Source of the DNA: JABLTI01 sp035528035
GTDB taxonomy: Archaea; Asgardarchaeota; Heimdallarchaeia; JABLTI01
Direction of reading: 5' to 3'
DNA length: 64,000 nt
Assembly: GCA_035528035.1 (NCBI GenBank)
Contig: DATKZI010000052.1
Span: forward strand, 1-64,000
Shown: positions 36,826 through 46,527 of the stretch, in pieces
How the letters are laid out: each line of letters begins with the position of its first letter
How positions within the stretch are numbered: position 1 is the first letter of the stretch
Notes under the pieces: generated by a model
Databases searched by the model: none
What the model was told of the DNA's origin: nothing
Seen by the model: only the letters and a program-made list of their open reading frames with translations
Program-made: the position numbers and the translations under genes

Positions 36826-37092
36826 ATGGCAAGAATAGTTGGTACATATAAAATACTTCCAGAAGATACTGATATCAAACCTCAAACCATAAAAGAACGA
36901 ATCATCGCAGCCTTACCTGAAGATATGAAAGTTACTGCAAGTGGTGAAAGACCAATTGCTTTTGGTTTGGTAGTATTAGTTGTTGATATCAATTTTGCAG
37001 AAGAAGATGGTTTACAAGATCAACTTGAAGAAATTCTAGCAGGAGTAGAAGGCGTTAGCGAAATAGAAGCTCTCCAATTGTTTAGATTGTAG
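36826..37092 (+). CDS. ef1b: Elongation factor 1-beta
   Basis: 88 residues. It is the guanine nucleotide exchange factor for archaeal EF-1A. The compact ferredoxin-like fold is recognisable from VGTYKILPEDTDI, IAFGLVVLVVDI and the C-terminal VEGVSEIEALQLFRL. GGAG lies upstream of the ATG. The gap of 88 bases from ileS, which contains AT-rich promoter-like sequence, leaves open whether it has its own promoter. Confidence 0.93.
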   Translation: MARIVGTYKILPEDTDIKPQTIKERIIAALPEDMKVTASGERPIAFGLVVLVVDINFAEEDGLQDQLEEILAGVEGVSEIEALQLFRL

Positions 37093-37135
37093 GTTATTAA
37101 AAGTAGAGGAGTTTTTACCACCTACTTTATTTATT

Positions 37136-38197
37136 CTATTCCTCTAAAATAAGGATTGATGAAGCAGGGATTGTAACAAAAACCCGATCATTCTTTTTAA
37201 ATATTTGATTTTGTTGTGTGCTTGTCAGTTTAATTTCCAAATTTACTTCGTTTATTTGTACAATTACTTCAATAATTGAACCACCAAAGTTTGCTTTAAT
37301 GACTTTTGCTGGAAATTCATTCACATTTTCTTGTTTATTTTTTGATAAGTTGATATGTTCGGGAAATATTGCTATTGCTAATGTATCATTCTTTATTCTA
37401 TTTAAATCAGGTAAAACAATTAAACCAATCGAAGTCTCTAATTGTTTTTTATTTTTAACAGCTATAATTCTTCCATCGAAAATATTTGAAATACCCAAGA
37501 AATTTGCAGTGAACTTACTCTTTGGTCTTAGATATAATTCTTGAGGAGTTCCTATTTCAATTATTTGACCTTGATTTAGAATGATGATTCTGTCTGATAT
37601 TTCCATAGCTTCTTTCTGATCATGAGTTACATAAATTGTAGACACCTTTACTTGTTGTTGGATATTTCTAATAGCATCCCTAAGATTTTCTTTTAATGAC
37701 ATGTCTAAAGCTGACAAAGGTTCATCTAGAAGTAATAAGGCAGGTTTTGGTGCTAAAGCTCTTGCAAGGGCTACACGAGATTTCTCTCCACCACTTAATT
37801 CTCGTGGATATCGTTTTCCTTTTCCTGTTAATCCTACTAATTCAAGCAATTCTTTTACGCGAACAGTTTTTTCTTCCTTTGACCATTTTCTGGTTTCTAA
37901 ACCAAAAGCAATATTTTCTACAACAGTTAAATGGGGAAAAAGAGCATATGATTGGAAAACAAAACCTATGTTTCTATCTTCAGTTGGTGTCTTGGAAATA
38001 TCTACTTCATCAATTAGGATTTGACCCTTATCTGGTTCAATCAAACCAGCAATCAATCGTAATATTGTTGTTTTACCACTACCACTAGGACCTAATAACG
38101 TTAAGAGCTCACCTTTTCTTAGATCAAAACTAATATTTTCGATGGCAATGCTATCTTCGAATTTTTTACTTATATTAAGAAACTCAATTTGTGGCAT
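37136..38197 (-). CDS. ABC transporter ATPase (iron/thiamine/polyamine-type importer)
   Basis: About 353 residues. It has a complete ATPase: Walker A GPSGSGKTT, Q-loop FVFQSYALFP, signature LSGGEKSRVALARALA, Walker B LLLLDEPLSALD and the switch THDQ. A C-terminal TOBE-type regulatory domain of about 110 residues follows, as in FbpC/PotA/ThiQ relatives. The ATG at 38197 is used; the longer frame begins at a TTG. The partner permease is divergently transcribed from 38355. The substrate cannot be read from the sequence. Confidence 0.88.
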   Translation of the reverse strand: MPQIEFLNISKKFEDSIAIENISFDLRKGELLTLLGPSGSGKTTILRLIAGLIEPDKGQILIDEVDISKTPTEDRNIGFVFQSYALFPHLTVVENIAFGLETRKWSKEEKTVRVKELLELVGLTGKGKRYPRELSGGEKSRVALARALAPKPALLLLDEPLSALDMSLKENLRDAIRNIQQQVKVSTIYVTHDQKEAMEISDRIIILNQGQIIEIGTPQELYLRPKSKFTANFLGISNIFDGRIIAVKNKKQLETSIGLIVLPDLNRIKNDTLAIAIFPEHINLSKNKQENVNEFPAKVIKANFGGSIIEVIVQINEVNLEIKLTSTQQNQIFKKNDRVFVTIPASSILILEE

Positions 38198-38354
38198 TAT
38201 AAGCAAATCCTAGTTTTAGTTATTGAATATATTATGAAGTTAATTACTTTTGTTAACATTTTTAGGTAAATTAATTAATTTGAAACTAATGTTTAAAATT
38301 TATTATCCAGTTATATAATAGGGTAATAAAAATAAGCTGGAATCTAAATTGGTA

Positions 38355-40016
38355 ATGACAACTACTGGTACAAAAACAGTTCGTATTTTAGGCATGCTAT
38401 TACCTATTCTACTCATTGTTCTCTTCCTGTTCTTCCCAGTAATCTCTGTTTTGATTTCCGGTTTTAAAGGAGAAGAAGGATTTACCTTTAGTTATCTGAG
38501 AAATGTTCTAACTGATGGATATTATTACAAAATATTTGCTTTTACTTTATCTCAAGCTTTGCTCAGCACTATTGTCTCTCTAGCAATAGGTATACCTGTT
38601 GGTTATTTTTTTGGAAAATATGATTTTAAGGGGAAAAAAGTTTTACTCACTTTTTTCACAGTACCTTTTGTTTTACCTACTGTTTTAGTAGGCATGGGAT
38701 TTATCTCTTTATTTGGTGGTAAAGGATTGTTTGGTCTACCTATTCTCTCCATAATTTTAGCTCATTCGTTCTATAATATTCCACTAGTTGTTCATTATTT
38801 TTCAGCCTATTATCAAAATTTTGATAAGAATCTTGTCAGTGCAGCGAAAACCCTTGGTAGTAAAAAATTTCATCTTTTATTTAGACTTTATTTGCCTCTC
38901 TTTCTTACACCAATTTTGTCTTCAGCAATTCTCACATTTCTCTTTTGTTTTATGAGTTATGGAATTGTACTCATTTTAGGTGCAGAGAATTTAACCTTCG
39001 GAGCAAGAACAATTGAAACACAAATATTTGCTGAATATTTTGAGAGTGAACCTAATATTGCATCAATATTAGCCTTACTTCAAATTTTAGTTACAATAGC
39101 AGTTGTCGTAGGATATTTAGTTTTTATGCGAAAAAAATCAAAGAAAGAGAAGACCATTACAACAGAAGTATTTCCTCAAGAGAAAATCAAAAAGCCTTTT
39201 TTTAAGAAACCAGCAAATATTGTTCTATCTGTAGCCCTTTTATTAGGACTTGCACTTGAGATCGCCCCTCTGATAAGTATTATCATAAATTCTTTCTGGG
39301 ATCCATATACTTCGCAATTCGTAAATAATTTCAAAGGATTATTCTCAGAGGATATAAGTTCATCAGCTAGAATAGGTATTGGTAGTGCTATAGGGAATAC
39401 ATTGAAGTTTGCTTTTGGTTCTGCATTATTCGCTAGTATATTAGCGATAATAACAGTTAGTGTTATTGGTGAAAGAAGATACAAGAAATCATCAATTTCA
39501 TTAGAAATGTTAACCTATTTGCCTTTGACCATTTCTTCTGCAACTCTCTCTTTGGGGATAACTCAAACATTTATTACTTCAAACTTTTTTGCCTCTAATC
39601 CCTGGATTTTCATAATAATTAGTCAAGGACTACTTGGATATCCATTTATTACTCGAGCATTACTAAATGGTTTGAATACTATTGATCCAGAAATAGTTGA
39701 CTCCGCTAAAATATTAGGAGCAAAATTTGGTTATAAACTGAGGAAAATTTATTTTCCATTGTTATTCAAATCGTTTATTGCAGGATTTGCTTTTGCTCTA
39801 GGTTTAAGTATCAGTGAATTTACAGTTGTTAATTTTTTTGCCACTCTAAATGATAGTGTTGCTACGTTGACTGTAGTGTTATATCGTCTGCGAAATGTTC
39901 GTTTATTCGGTGCTGCTAGTGCTATTGGAGTAATTTTGATGCTAATATCTTATGCATCCTTCTTTATTCTTGAATGGCTTGGCGCAAGAGAAAAATCAAC
40001 AACAAAAATCTTATGA
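38355..40016 (+). CDS. Fused two-domain ABC transporter permease (FbpB/ThiP-like)
   Basis: About 553 residues with roughly twelve membrane segments in two similar halves. Each half contains an EAA-type loop that contacts the ATPase: SAAKTLGSKKFHLLFRLYLPL in the first and DSAKILGAKFGYKLRKIYFPL in the second. This fused arrangement is known for iron(III) and thiamine importers. No substrate-binding protein gene is adjacent. It is divergent from the ATPase gene with a shared AT-rich control region of about 150 bases. Start at ATG 38355. Confidence 0.88.
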   Translation: MTTTGTKTVRILGMLLPILLIVLFLFFPVISVLISGFKGEEGFTFSYLRNVLTDGYYYKIFAFTLSQALLSTIVSLAIGIPVGYFFGKYDFKGKKVLLTFFTVPFVLPTVLVGMGFISLFGGKGLFGLPILSIILAHSFYNIPLVVHYFSAYYQNFDKNLVSAAKTLGSKKFHLLFRLYLPLFLTPILSSAILTFLFCFMSYGIVLILGAENLTFGARTIETQIFAEYFESEPNIASILALLQILVTIAVVVGYLVFMRKKSKKEKTITTEVFPQEKIKKPFFKKPANIVLSVALLLGLALEIAPLISIIINSFWDPYTSQFVNNFKGLFSEDISSSARIGIGSAIGNTLKFAFGSALFASILAIITVSVIGERRYKKSSISLEMLTYLPLTISSATLSLGITQTFITSNFFASNPWIFIIISQGLLGYPFITRALLNGLNTIDPEIVDSAKILGAKFGYKLRKIYFPLLFKSFIAGFAFALGLSISEFTVVNFFATLNDSVATLTVVLYRLRNVRLFGAASAIGVILMLISYASFFILEWLGAREKSTTKIL

Positions 40017-40031
40017 AAGATTAGAAAAAAA

Positions 40032-41009
40032 TCAAACATATGGTGGTAATTTTTTCAAAACTTTCTTTTTCTCTTTTGTTCGATCCTTCTTGCTTAAACT
40101 ATATTGCCATCCTTTTGGTATAATTAGATTAATAGCATCTGGAATATAGGTGACTTCCATTCTAGTGGAATTTCGCGAAGCAATTTCTCCTTCTGATTCC
40201 CACATATGAGGTTTAGCACTTTCAATAACTACATGTTTTCCTCTAAAAATTTCAATTGCTTTATTAGGGATGTGTTTGCCATTTATTGAGCGAAGTAATT
40301 GCCTTACAAGTTTCCATTTTGTAAGGTCTTTACCAATAATAATTCCAAAATCACCTATTCTAGGATTATTTCCTGGCAATATTATAAAATCGCTTATTAC
40401 GTCAGTCAAGGATACAGCAATAACTGCTAAATCGCCTTCCCTTACAATCTTATTATCTATTGTTATTTTCGAGGGAATCAATTTAAATTCAAGTGCAGTT
40501 CTAATAGCTGCATAACCATAACCAATTTCATTATGAGCCCATTCAAATCTATCTGCAAGATTAGCTGATGCTAAACCAATAAACGCACCATTAACCATTT
40601 CTATGAAATATCTTTCACTATCACCTTTTGCTAAACCAACAGGAAATCGTTCATAATAACCTTCGGAAACTATTTCAAAAGCACGTTTAAAATTCCTGGG
40701 TATTCCATGTGTTTTGAATGAATCGCAAGCACTACCACCAGGAATCATTCCTACTTTTAAATCAGTTTTTGCTGCAACATTAACCACTTCATTAAGTGTT
40801 CCATCTCCACCAACAGAGACTAGAACCTTATAACCTTCAGCAACGGCTCTTCTTGCAATAGGTATTCCATCACCCATTTTTTTAGTTAATTCATAAGAAA
40901 AGTCACCAAAGGTATCTTTAGCAATTGCTAAGATCTTATCCAATTGTTTACCAAGACGTCTGTCTTCGGCATTTGGATTAATAACTAGAAAAGGAGTCCT
41001 ATCTGCCAT
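40032..41009 (-). CDS. Diacylglycerol kinase-family lipid kinase
   Basis: 325 residues of the DAGK/sphingosine kinase/YegS superfamily. The nucleotide-binding element GGDGTLNEVVN is followed by MIPGGSACDSFKTHGIPR, typical of the family. FLVINPNAEDRR at the N-terminus is the other conserved element. The usual reaction is phosphorylation of a lipid alcohol; the archaeal substrate is unknown but may be an ether-lipid intermediate. The C-terminus is basic (KKDRTKEKKKVLKK). It converges on the permease gene. Confidence 0.85.
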   Translation of the reverse strand: MADRTPFLVINPNAEDRRLGKQLDKILAIAKDTFGDFSYELTKKMGDGIPIARRAVAEGYKVLVSVGGDGTLNEVVNVAAKTDLKVGMIPGGSACDSFKTHGIPRNFKRAFEIVSEGYYERFPVGLAKGDSERYFIEMVNGAFIGLASANLADRFEWAHNEIGYGYAAIRTALEFKLIPSKITIDNKIVREGDLAVIAVSLTDVISDFIILPGNNPRIGDFGIIIGKDLTKWKLVRQLLRSINGKHIPNKAIEIFRGKHVVIESAKPHMWESEGEIASRNSTRMEVTYIPDAINLIIPKGWQYSLSKKDRTKEKKKVLKKLPPYV

Positions 41010-41119
41010 TTTGACTATTTCTCCAAATATACTGTTTCTGAGATTTGCTGAAAACGTGTAATTTTGTTATTTTTAACTCTTTTTGTAAAATGTTTGATTT
41101 TGTTTATATTTTCTTGAAA

Positions 41120-42301
41120 CTACTTGACTTTTTTAATTAAATTAAATATTTCTCGAGATAACTCTCTCTTGATTAACATCGAAATTTCATTTGGTTTATT
41201 CTCTTTTGTTATTACAATTACAGTATTAGTTTCGCTTGCAAATCCTTGATCTGGTTTATCAACAAAATTAGCAACAACCATTTCAATATTATGTTCTTTT
41301 AAGCTGGTTTGAGCTTTTGATACAAGTTCTTCTTTAGTTAAATTCACTTCAGCTTTAAAACCAATAATTTTTGCTTTTGGGAATCTTTGATGAATATGAT
41401 CAATAACTTTTGGAGATGGCTTTAGTTCTAATTTTAGTGATTCTTTTTTCGAAGGAATTTTCCCTGAAGCTTTATCTAGCTCATAATCACCTATAGCTGC
41501 AGCTGAAATGAAAATATCTACTGCAAGTAACTTATCTATTTGTTGAATTAAATCTTGAGTGGTCTCGAAATGAATTATATTGATTCCTATATTAGGAACT
41601 TTTTCAGTTGTTGGTCCAAGTAACAAAGTTACTTCTGCACCTCTACTAGCAGCTTCTAAAGCAAGATTAATACCCATTTTTCCACTACTTGGATTTGTAA
41701 TATATCGAACATCATCTAACCAAGCTCTTGTTGGACCAGCTGTTACAACAATTTTTTCCCCTTTGAAATCATTAGCAGTAAGAATTCCTATAACACTCTC
41801 GACAATATCATCATTAGTAGCGATTTTTGCTTTTCCTTCTTCTTTTCTAGGGCCAATAAAAATTATGCCAATTTTCTTTAGTTTTGCTATGTTTTCAATA
41901 ACAATTGGATTATCATACATAGTAGCATGCATTGCTGGAACAATAGCTATTGGGATCCCAGTTCCCATGGCAGTAGTAGCGAATGTTGTTACCACAGTAT
42001 CATCTATACCATTAGTAATTTTACCAATAGTGTTTGCTGTTGAAGGAGCAATTAGTAATAAATCAGCTTTATCAGGATGCTGACCACAAAGGTGAACATG
42101 TTCTATTTGACCTGTTAGTTTAGTTATTACTGGATTACCAACAGCCCATTCTAATAGATCAGGTTGTATTAAGTCTGTGGCAGCTTTGGTCATAGCAATA
42201 AAAATTTCAGCTCCATGTCTCATCAAGGTTCTAGCAAGATTAACAATTTCAACAACCGCAACACTACCGGTCATTCCAATTACTATTCTCTTGCCTTTCA
42301 A
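41120..42301 (-). CDS. coaBC: Phosphopantothenoylcysteine decarboxylase / phosphopantothenate-cysteine ligase
   Basis: About 393 residues. It makes 4'-phosphopantetheine from phosphopantothenate and cysteine in CoA synthesis. The N-terminal flavoprotein (CoaC) domain has IAPSTANTIGKITNGIDD and the active-site PAMHATMYDNP. The C-terminal ligase (CoaB) domain has TAGPTRAWLDDVRYITNPSSGKMG and SAAIGDYE. No ATG precedes the core: the given start is TTG. The frame continues upstream for about 21 codons with family-like sequence (SSKLEITGKLSNLLKG), suggesting a CTG start at 42367, two bases after the decarboxylase stop. Confidence 0.92.
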   Translation of the reverse strand: MKGKRIVIGMTGSVAVVEIVNLARTLMRHGAEIFIAMTKAATDLIQPDLLEWAVGNPVITKLTGQIEHVHLCGQHPDKADLLLIAPSTANTIGKITNGIDDTVVTTFATTAMGTGIPIAIVPAMHATMYDNPIVIENIAKLKKIGIIFIGPRKEEGKAKIATNDDIVESVIGILTANDFKGEKIVVTAGPTRAWLDDVRYITNPSSGKMGINLALEAASRGAEVTLLLGPTTEKVPNIGINIIHFETTQDLIQQIDKLLAVDIFISAAAIGDYELDKASGKIPSKKESLKLELKPSPKVIDHIHQRFPKAKIIGFKAEVNLTKEELVSKAQTSLKEHNIEMVVANFVDKPDQGFASETNTVIVITKENKPNEISMLIKRELSREIFNLIKKVK

Positions 42302-42369
42302 TAGATTACTTAATTTACCAGTGATTTCTAACTTAGAGCTATGATTAGATGATTGAAATTGACTCAGCT

Positions 42370-43545
42370 TTAATTCCTTCTGTTAGCTAATATTTCTCCT
42401 AGGTTATTTATGAATAAATCTACATTATCTTTATTGAAATGAGGCATCACTACAATCCTTGCCCAATTAGAATAGAAAGACAATTTCCAGCCATATTGGC
42501 TTAAACTTTCAATTAACTCTTGGGTAGACATAAAACCAGTTGTAAAACCTATGATATTAATAGTTGGTTCAAAAGCAAGTTTAATTGCGTCCATTTGTTT
42601 TAATTTTGAAACCAAATATTCAGTCAGCTCCATACATTCCTTGACACGATCAATTATGTATGACCGACCATATTTCTTGAGTAAAATCCATGATGATAAA
42701 ACTGAATTTCCTGGACGAGTTCCTGTAATATTAATTTGAGTTGTCGATGAGTCTGATAAGTAGCTTATTTTCTTTTCAATCAATTTAGAATACTTCATAG
42801 AGCGAAAGAGGATATTACCCCCTGGAATAAGGCCACCTAATATTTTATGTGTATCAATAGTAATACTTTTTACACCTTCAACAGAAAAATCAAAATCATA
42901 TTTTGGATAACCTATTTCTTCTAAAAAGGGTAAAATCATTCCCCCATGAGCAGCATCTACATGTAGAAAAATATTATTATCTATAGCTATATCGCTTAAA
43001 GCTTTTATGTCATCACAAACTCCCGTTCCTGTAGTTCCGGCAATTCCTACAATACAGACTGTTTCATTATTAATTTCCTCTTGCACTTTATCAATATCTA
43101 TTTGCTTTTTTTCATTCAACGGTATCCATTTAGGTTCAAGATTCAGAAGATCAACTGCTTTTTCAAATGAAACATGCGCTGATTTAGGAAGAATTATTGA
43201 TCCATTTTTTATTCCTTTCTCTTTATGAGCCCAATTCCTCGAAGCCCAACAACCTATTAGATTAGATTCACTACCGCCTGATGTAACTGAACCTGACCAA
43301 CCCTTAGGTGCATGCAACATTGTTGCCAGTTCATTTAACATTTCCTTTTCAAGTTTCAAAGCAGTTGGAAATAATCCGGGATCACCAAGGTTTATTTCAG
43401 CAAATAATGAAGCAATTGCTCGAGATAAATTAGATGGTGGTGTACACATTGAGCTTAGAATATTATTATATGATTTCTCATCAGATAGAAGTTTAGTTAA
43501 TTCTTGAATTAATTTATCATCAGTACTATCTCTTTGTTTTGCCAT
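42370..43545 (-). CDS. mfnA: Pyridoxal-phosphate L-aspartate/tyrosine decarboxylase (MfnA family)
   Basis: 391 residues. It is a group II PLP decarboxylase with GWSGSVTSGGSESNL, HVDAAHGG and the PLP lysine in SITIDTHKILGG (about residue 233). In archaea this family makes beta-alanine from aspartate for CoA, or tyramine for methanofuran. The setting beside CoaBC and the pantoate genes favours the aspartate/beta-alanine role. It lies immediately upstream of coaBC, whose reading frame effectively begins at its stop, indicating one transcript. Confidence 0.9.
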   Translation of the reverse strand: MAKQRDSTDDKLIQELTKLLSDEKSYNNILSSMCTPPSNLSRAIASLFAEINLGDPGLFPTALKLEKEMLNELATMLHAPKGWSGSVTSGGSESNLIGCWASRNWAHKEKGIKNGSIILPKSAHVSFEKAVDLLNLEPKWIPLNEKKQIDIDKVQEEINNETVCIVGIAGTTGTGVCDDIKALSDIAIDNNIFLHVDAAHGGMILPFLEEIGYPKYDFDFSVEGVKSITIDTHKILGGLIPGGNILFRSMKYSKLIEKKISYLSDSSTTQINITGTRPGNSVLSSWILLKKYGRSYIIDRVKECMELTEYLVSKLKQMDAIKLAFEPTINIIGFTTGFMSTQELIESLSQYGWKLSFYSNWARIVVMPHFNKDNVDLFINNLGEILANRRN

Positions 43546-43649
43546 TTTATTTCGCCTGTCTGTGATTTACAAAATATAACCTAAGGTTGTTCCTCTAACT
43601 TTATATTTACAGTCATCTATGTAAATATTATCCAGGGTTAGAGTTAAAA

Positions 43650-45602
43650 ATGAAATTTAAAAGATTGTTGTCATGCTTGTTTATGATAACTATTACATTA
43701 CCTTGTATTACTCCTATAATTACCCTGTCAAAAAAACCGATAGAAGGTTTCGTGCTTGATATTTCACCACAAGTGACTAGGAGTTGGACATTTATGTTAT
43801 ATCTTTGTGGTGATACACGAGATGATCTTGTCACTCATAATCTAGATAATTCTGAAAACAAGCTGTTTGCTAATATGCTTTCGACTGTTAATAATTTGGT
43901 TAGTAGTGATTTATTAGCTGGATCTGAAGCTGATCTTAACGTCATAGCATTATTTGATCAACCCTACTCGACAAACTATCCTCATGGTAAAGCTGAATTA
44001 TTAAAGATTGAACGAGATAATTTGACTGTTTTAGCTGATTATGGAGAAACTAATATGGGCCATTCGGCAACACTAACAAATTTCATTAATTATTGTAAAA
44101 CGCATTTCCCTGCAGATAATTATGCCTTAACTCTTTCAGATCATGGTCGAGGTTATGCCGGTTTTTGTTATGATTATCATGCGCCACATCCTTATTGGGA
44201 ATATGCACTTGGGGATTGTTTAGGTGTTGAAGAACTTGAATTGGCATTAAGCTTAGCAGGGGGAGTAAATACTCTCTTTATTGATTGTTGTTTAGGAGGA
44301 TCATTTGAGCTTATGTGGCAATTGGAAGGTGAGGTTGATTATGTTGTTGCTGCTGAAAGCATTAATCCCAATTATGCTTTATTTCATCCTCGAGATATTC
44401 TCTATAATTTAAGTAGAGATACTTCAATGGACCCCCTAACTTTGGCCTACAAAGGATATTATTCTAGTATTAATCCCGTTCTTTGCCCATCAAATCCTGA
44501 ATCACCCTCAAAGTGGAATACTGTCGCTATTTATAATCTAAATGAATTTGATATCCCACCTCCTCTTTCCGGTTTAAGCCTTAAAGATGCTTTTAACCAA
44601 CTTTCATTTTACCTTTTTGATGAAATCACCTATAACATCTCAAAATCTCGAGAAATTTTCGGTGCAATTAGAAGTAGTTTGTGGTTACCTATGAGTTTAT
44701 TCGAGTCTAATTCCTTAATGGTCGATTTGGGAGATTTTGTTATGGCATTACTTGATCACTTGGATGTATTCACTAATAAAATAGATATTGAAAATTATGC
44801 TTACCAAGTTTTATCACAAATAGAACCAGGTAAAACAATCATCGACTTTCATGCTCGTTATCCTTATGATGATGATAATCTTACCGGATTTACTCTATGT
44901 TTTCCAGAAAGTCTAGAAATGTATCACGAATATCTGTATCCTTACTTCTATTATAACCTTGATATTAGCCAAAACACCTTTTGGGAGGATTTCATTTTCA
45001 ATCTCTATCCTCCTAATGATGTAATGTTTGAACAACCAAAATATGAATACTTTGAAGTTTATTTAGCAAAGATTGATCCCACAATTCATCTACATGTCTA
45101 TTTTGACTATGGACCATTTGAGGAACCATTACATATAGGATATACTAGTTTTCCTAATGCAAATGTTGGTATGAATATTGAAATTGGAATCGAAGGAGCA
45201 AGTTTTCAGGATAATATGATTTTTGGCAATACACAAATTAAAGTACCTATTGCAAGTCTCCCTGCTTTAATGAAAGATAATACTAAACAAATCCAAGTTG
45301 TTGTAAACGCTTCTACAGCTTCGAGCACTTCTAGAGATGTTAATCTAACCATTCGACATATAGATCCAACTGGAGTAATATGGGAAGACACAAAGATTAC
45401 CAAAATAGAAGCTGGTCAAATAATAAGCACAAATGTAACCACTGATAATGAGTGGACCGATTGGGATGAAATTTCTCCACCATTCAGTACAGCAAAATTT
45501 ACTGGATATACATTAGCAACAACATCAATTTCTATATCCTTAATGTCATTCATTTCATTAATTACTATTAAAAGGAAGAAAAAAATTAAGAAAATCCTTT
45601 AG
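43650..45602 (+). CDS. Cell-surface clostripain-family (C11) cysteine protease
   Basis: 650 residues. A signal peptide (residues about 8-26) is followed by a caspase-like peptidase domain. The His165 of LSDHGRGYAGF and Cys214 of FIDCCLGGSFE match the family His and DAC-L-type catalytic pair. A beta-sandwich region occupies about residues 470-610. A C-terminal membrane segment (about 622-642) and a Lys-rich tail anchor it. The active site would be outside the cell. It is transcribed against the surrounding CoA genes and its last 17 bases overlap the panE 3' end. No obvious target is encoded nearby. Confidence 0.88.
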   Translation: MKFKRLLSCLFMITITLPCITPIITLSKKPIEGFVLDISPQVTRSWTFMLYLCGDTRDDLVTHNLDNSENKLFANMLSTVNNLVSSDLLAGSEADLNVIALFDQPYSTNYPHGKAELLKIERDNLTVLADYGETNMGHSATLTNFINYCKTHFPADNYALTLSDHGRGYAGFCYDYHAPHPYWEYALGDCLGVEELELALSLAGGVNTLFIDCCLGGSFELMWQLEGEVDYVVAAESINPNYALFHPRDILYNLSRDTSMDPLTLAYKGYYSSINPVLCPSNPESPSKWNTVAIYNLNEFDIPPPLSGLSLKDAFNQLSFYLFDEITYNISKSREIFGAIRSSLWLPMSLFESNSLMVDLGDFVMALLDHLDVFTNKIDIENYAYQVLSQIEPGKTIIDFHARYPYDDDNLTGFTLCFPESLEMYHEYLYPYFYYNLDISQNTFWEDFIFNLYPPNDVMFEQPKYEYFEVYLAKIDPTIHLHVYFDYGPFEEPLHIGYTSFPNANVGMNIEIGIEGASFQDNMIFGNTQIKVPIASLPALMKDNTKQIQVVVNASTASSTSRDVNLTIRHIDPTGVIWEDTKITKIEAGQIISTNVTTDNEWTDWDEISPPFSTAKFTGYTLATTSISISLMSFISLITIKRKKKIKKIL

Positions 45603-46518
45603 TGATATCAATTACCTTGTCATATATTTCTTGATTATTTGAGATAGAAACACCTTTTTCTTTTCCTAAAAATATGATCTTTCCATTTATGAAATCAATT
45701 TCAGTTTTTCTTTTATTTAATACATCTGTTAACATAGAATTAGTGTTTTCCCCAGTGTCTAAAATAACCTCAAATGTATAAGCAATTGGGTCTTTTACAG
45801 TTAACTTTATGTTGAGTTTTTTAGCGACATTCCATGCTTCTTTTGCAAGTATGCTTGCTTTCTTATGCAAAGGTTTCTGTTTGTATACTTCAATGTTCTT
45901 TATATTATATATTGCAGTGAGAGGATTCAATGCACAATTAACTATTGTTTTGGTAAAAACTGCCCCCAGAATATTTTGTTCTAATGAAGTTGTAATCTTT
46001 GCTTTGTTAAATAGATCGACCAATACTTTAGCAGAGTTTTTCTCATCTTGATTTGTATAGCCTATTCGAGTTAATCCTTTCCCAGTAAATTCAACTTCAC
46101 CTGAAATAGGACGACATACTCCTATTGATGTTATACCTCGTAGAACCATATTGTCTGGAAAAATATTTTTTATGATTTCCTCTGTTCCAATACCATTTTG
46201 TAATGCTATAAAAATTGTTTCTTTTGAAACTATCCTTTTTAAATCATTAACAGCAGATTCTGTTTGATGGGCTTTCGTTGTAATCAAGATATATTCAATG
46301 ATTTTTGATTCCGAAGTAATTTCTTGATGGATATCCTCAACAGATGTTACACCAGAAACATTCACAGTCTTATTAATCAATCCTTGTATTTTCAAACCAT
46401 TATTATTAATGGCTTGTATGTGATTAGTTCGACCTACAAGTCTAACATCTGAATAAACAGTGGAAATCATTCCTCCAAATAAACTACCAACACTTCCACT
46501 ACCCATAACTAGAAACAA
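45586..46518 (-). CDS. panE: 2-dehydropantoate 2-reductase
   Basis: 310 residues. It reduces ketopantoate to pantoate with NAD(P)H. The nucleotide-binding motif is MGSGSVGSLFGG, preceded by the strand FLV. TTKAHQTESA, LQNGIGTEE and VNCALNPLTAIY are also typical. The TTG start is needed to provide the first strand, and GAGGTGG lies upstream. It is downstream of panB by nine bases. Coding continues into the protease gene on the other strand. Confidence 0.92.
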   Translation of the reverse strand: MFLVMGSGSVGSLFGGMISTVYSDVRLVGRTNHIQAINNNGLKIQGLINKTVNVSGVTSVEDIHQEITSESKIIEYILITTKAHQTESAVNDLKRIVSKETIFIALQNGIGTEEIIKNIFPDNMVLRGITSIGVCRPISGEVEFTGKGLTRIGYTNQDEKNSAKVLVDLFNKAKITTSLEQNILGAVFTKTIVNCALNPLTAIYNIKNIEVYKQKPLHKKASILAKEAWNVAKKLNIKLTVKDPIAYTFEVILDTGENTNSMLTDVLNKRKTEIDFINGKIIFLGKEKGVSISNNQEIYDKVIDITKGFS

Positions 46519-46527
46519 TTTTCCACC

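Noticed and set aside
37696..38088. Plus-strand frames of over 100 codons within the ABC ATPase
   Set aside because: Antisense shadows of a gene with complete ABC motifs.
41580..42083. Plus-strand frame of 167 codons within coaBC
   Set aside because: Antisense shadow of a fully motif-supported gene.
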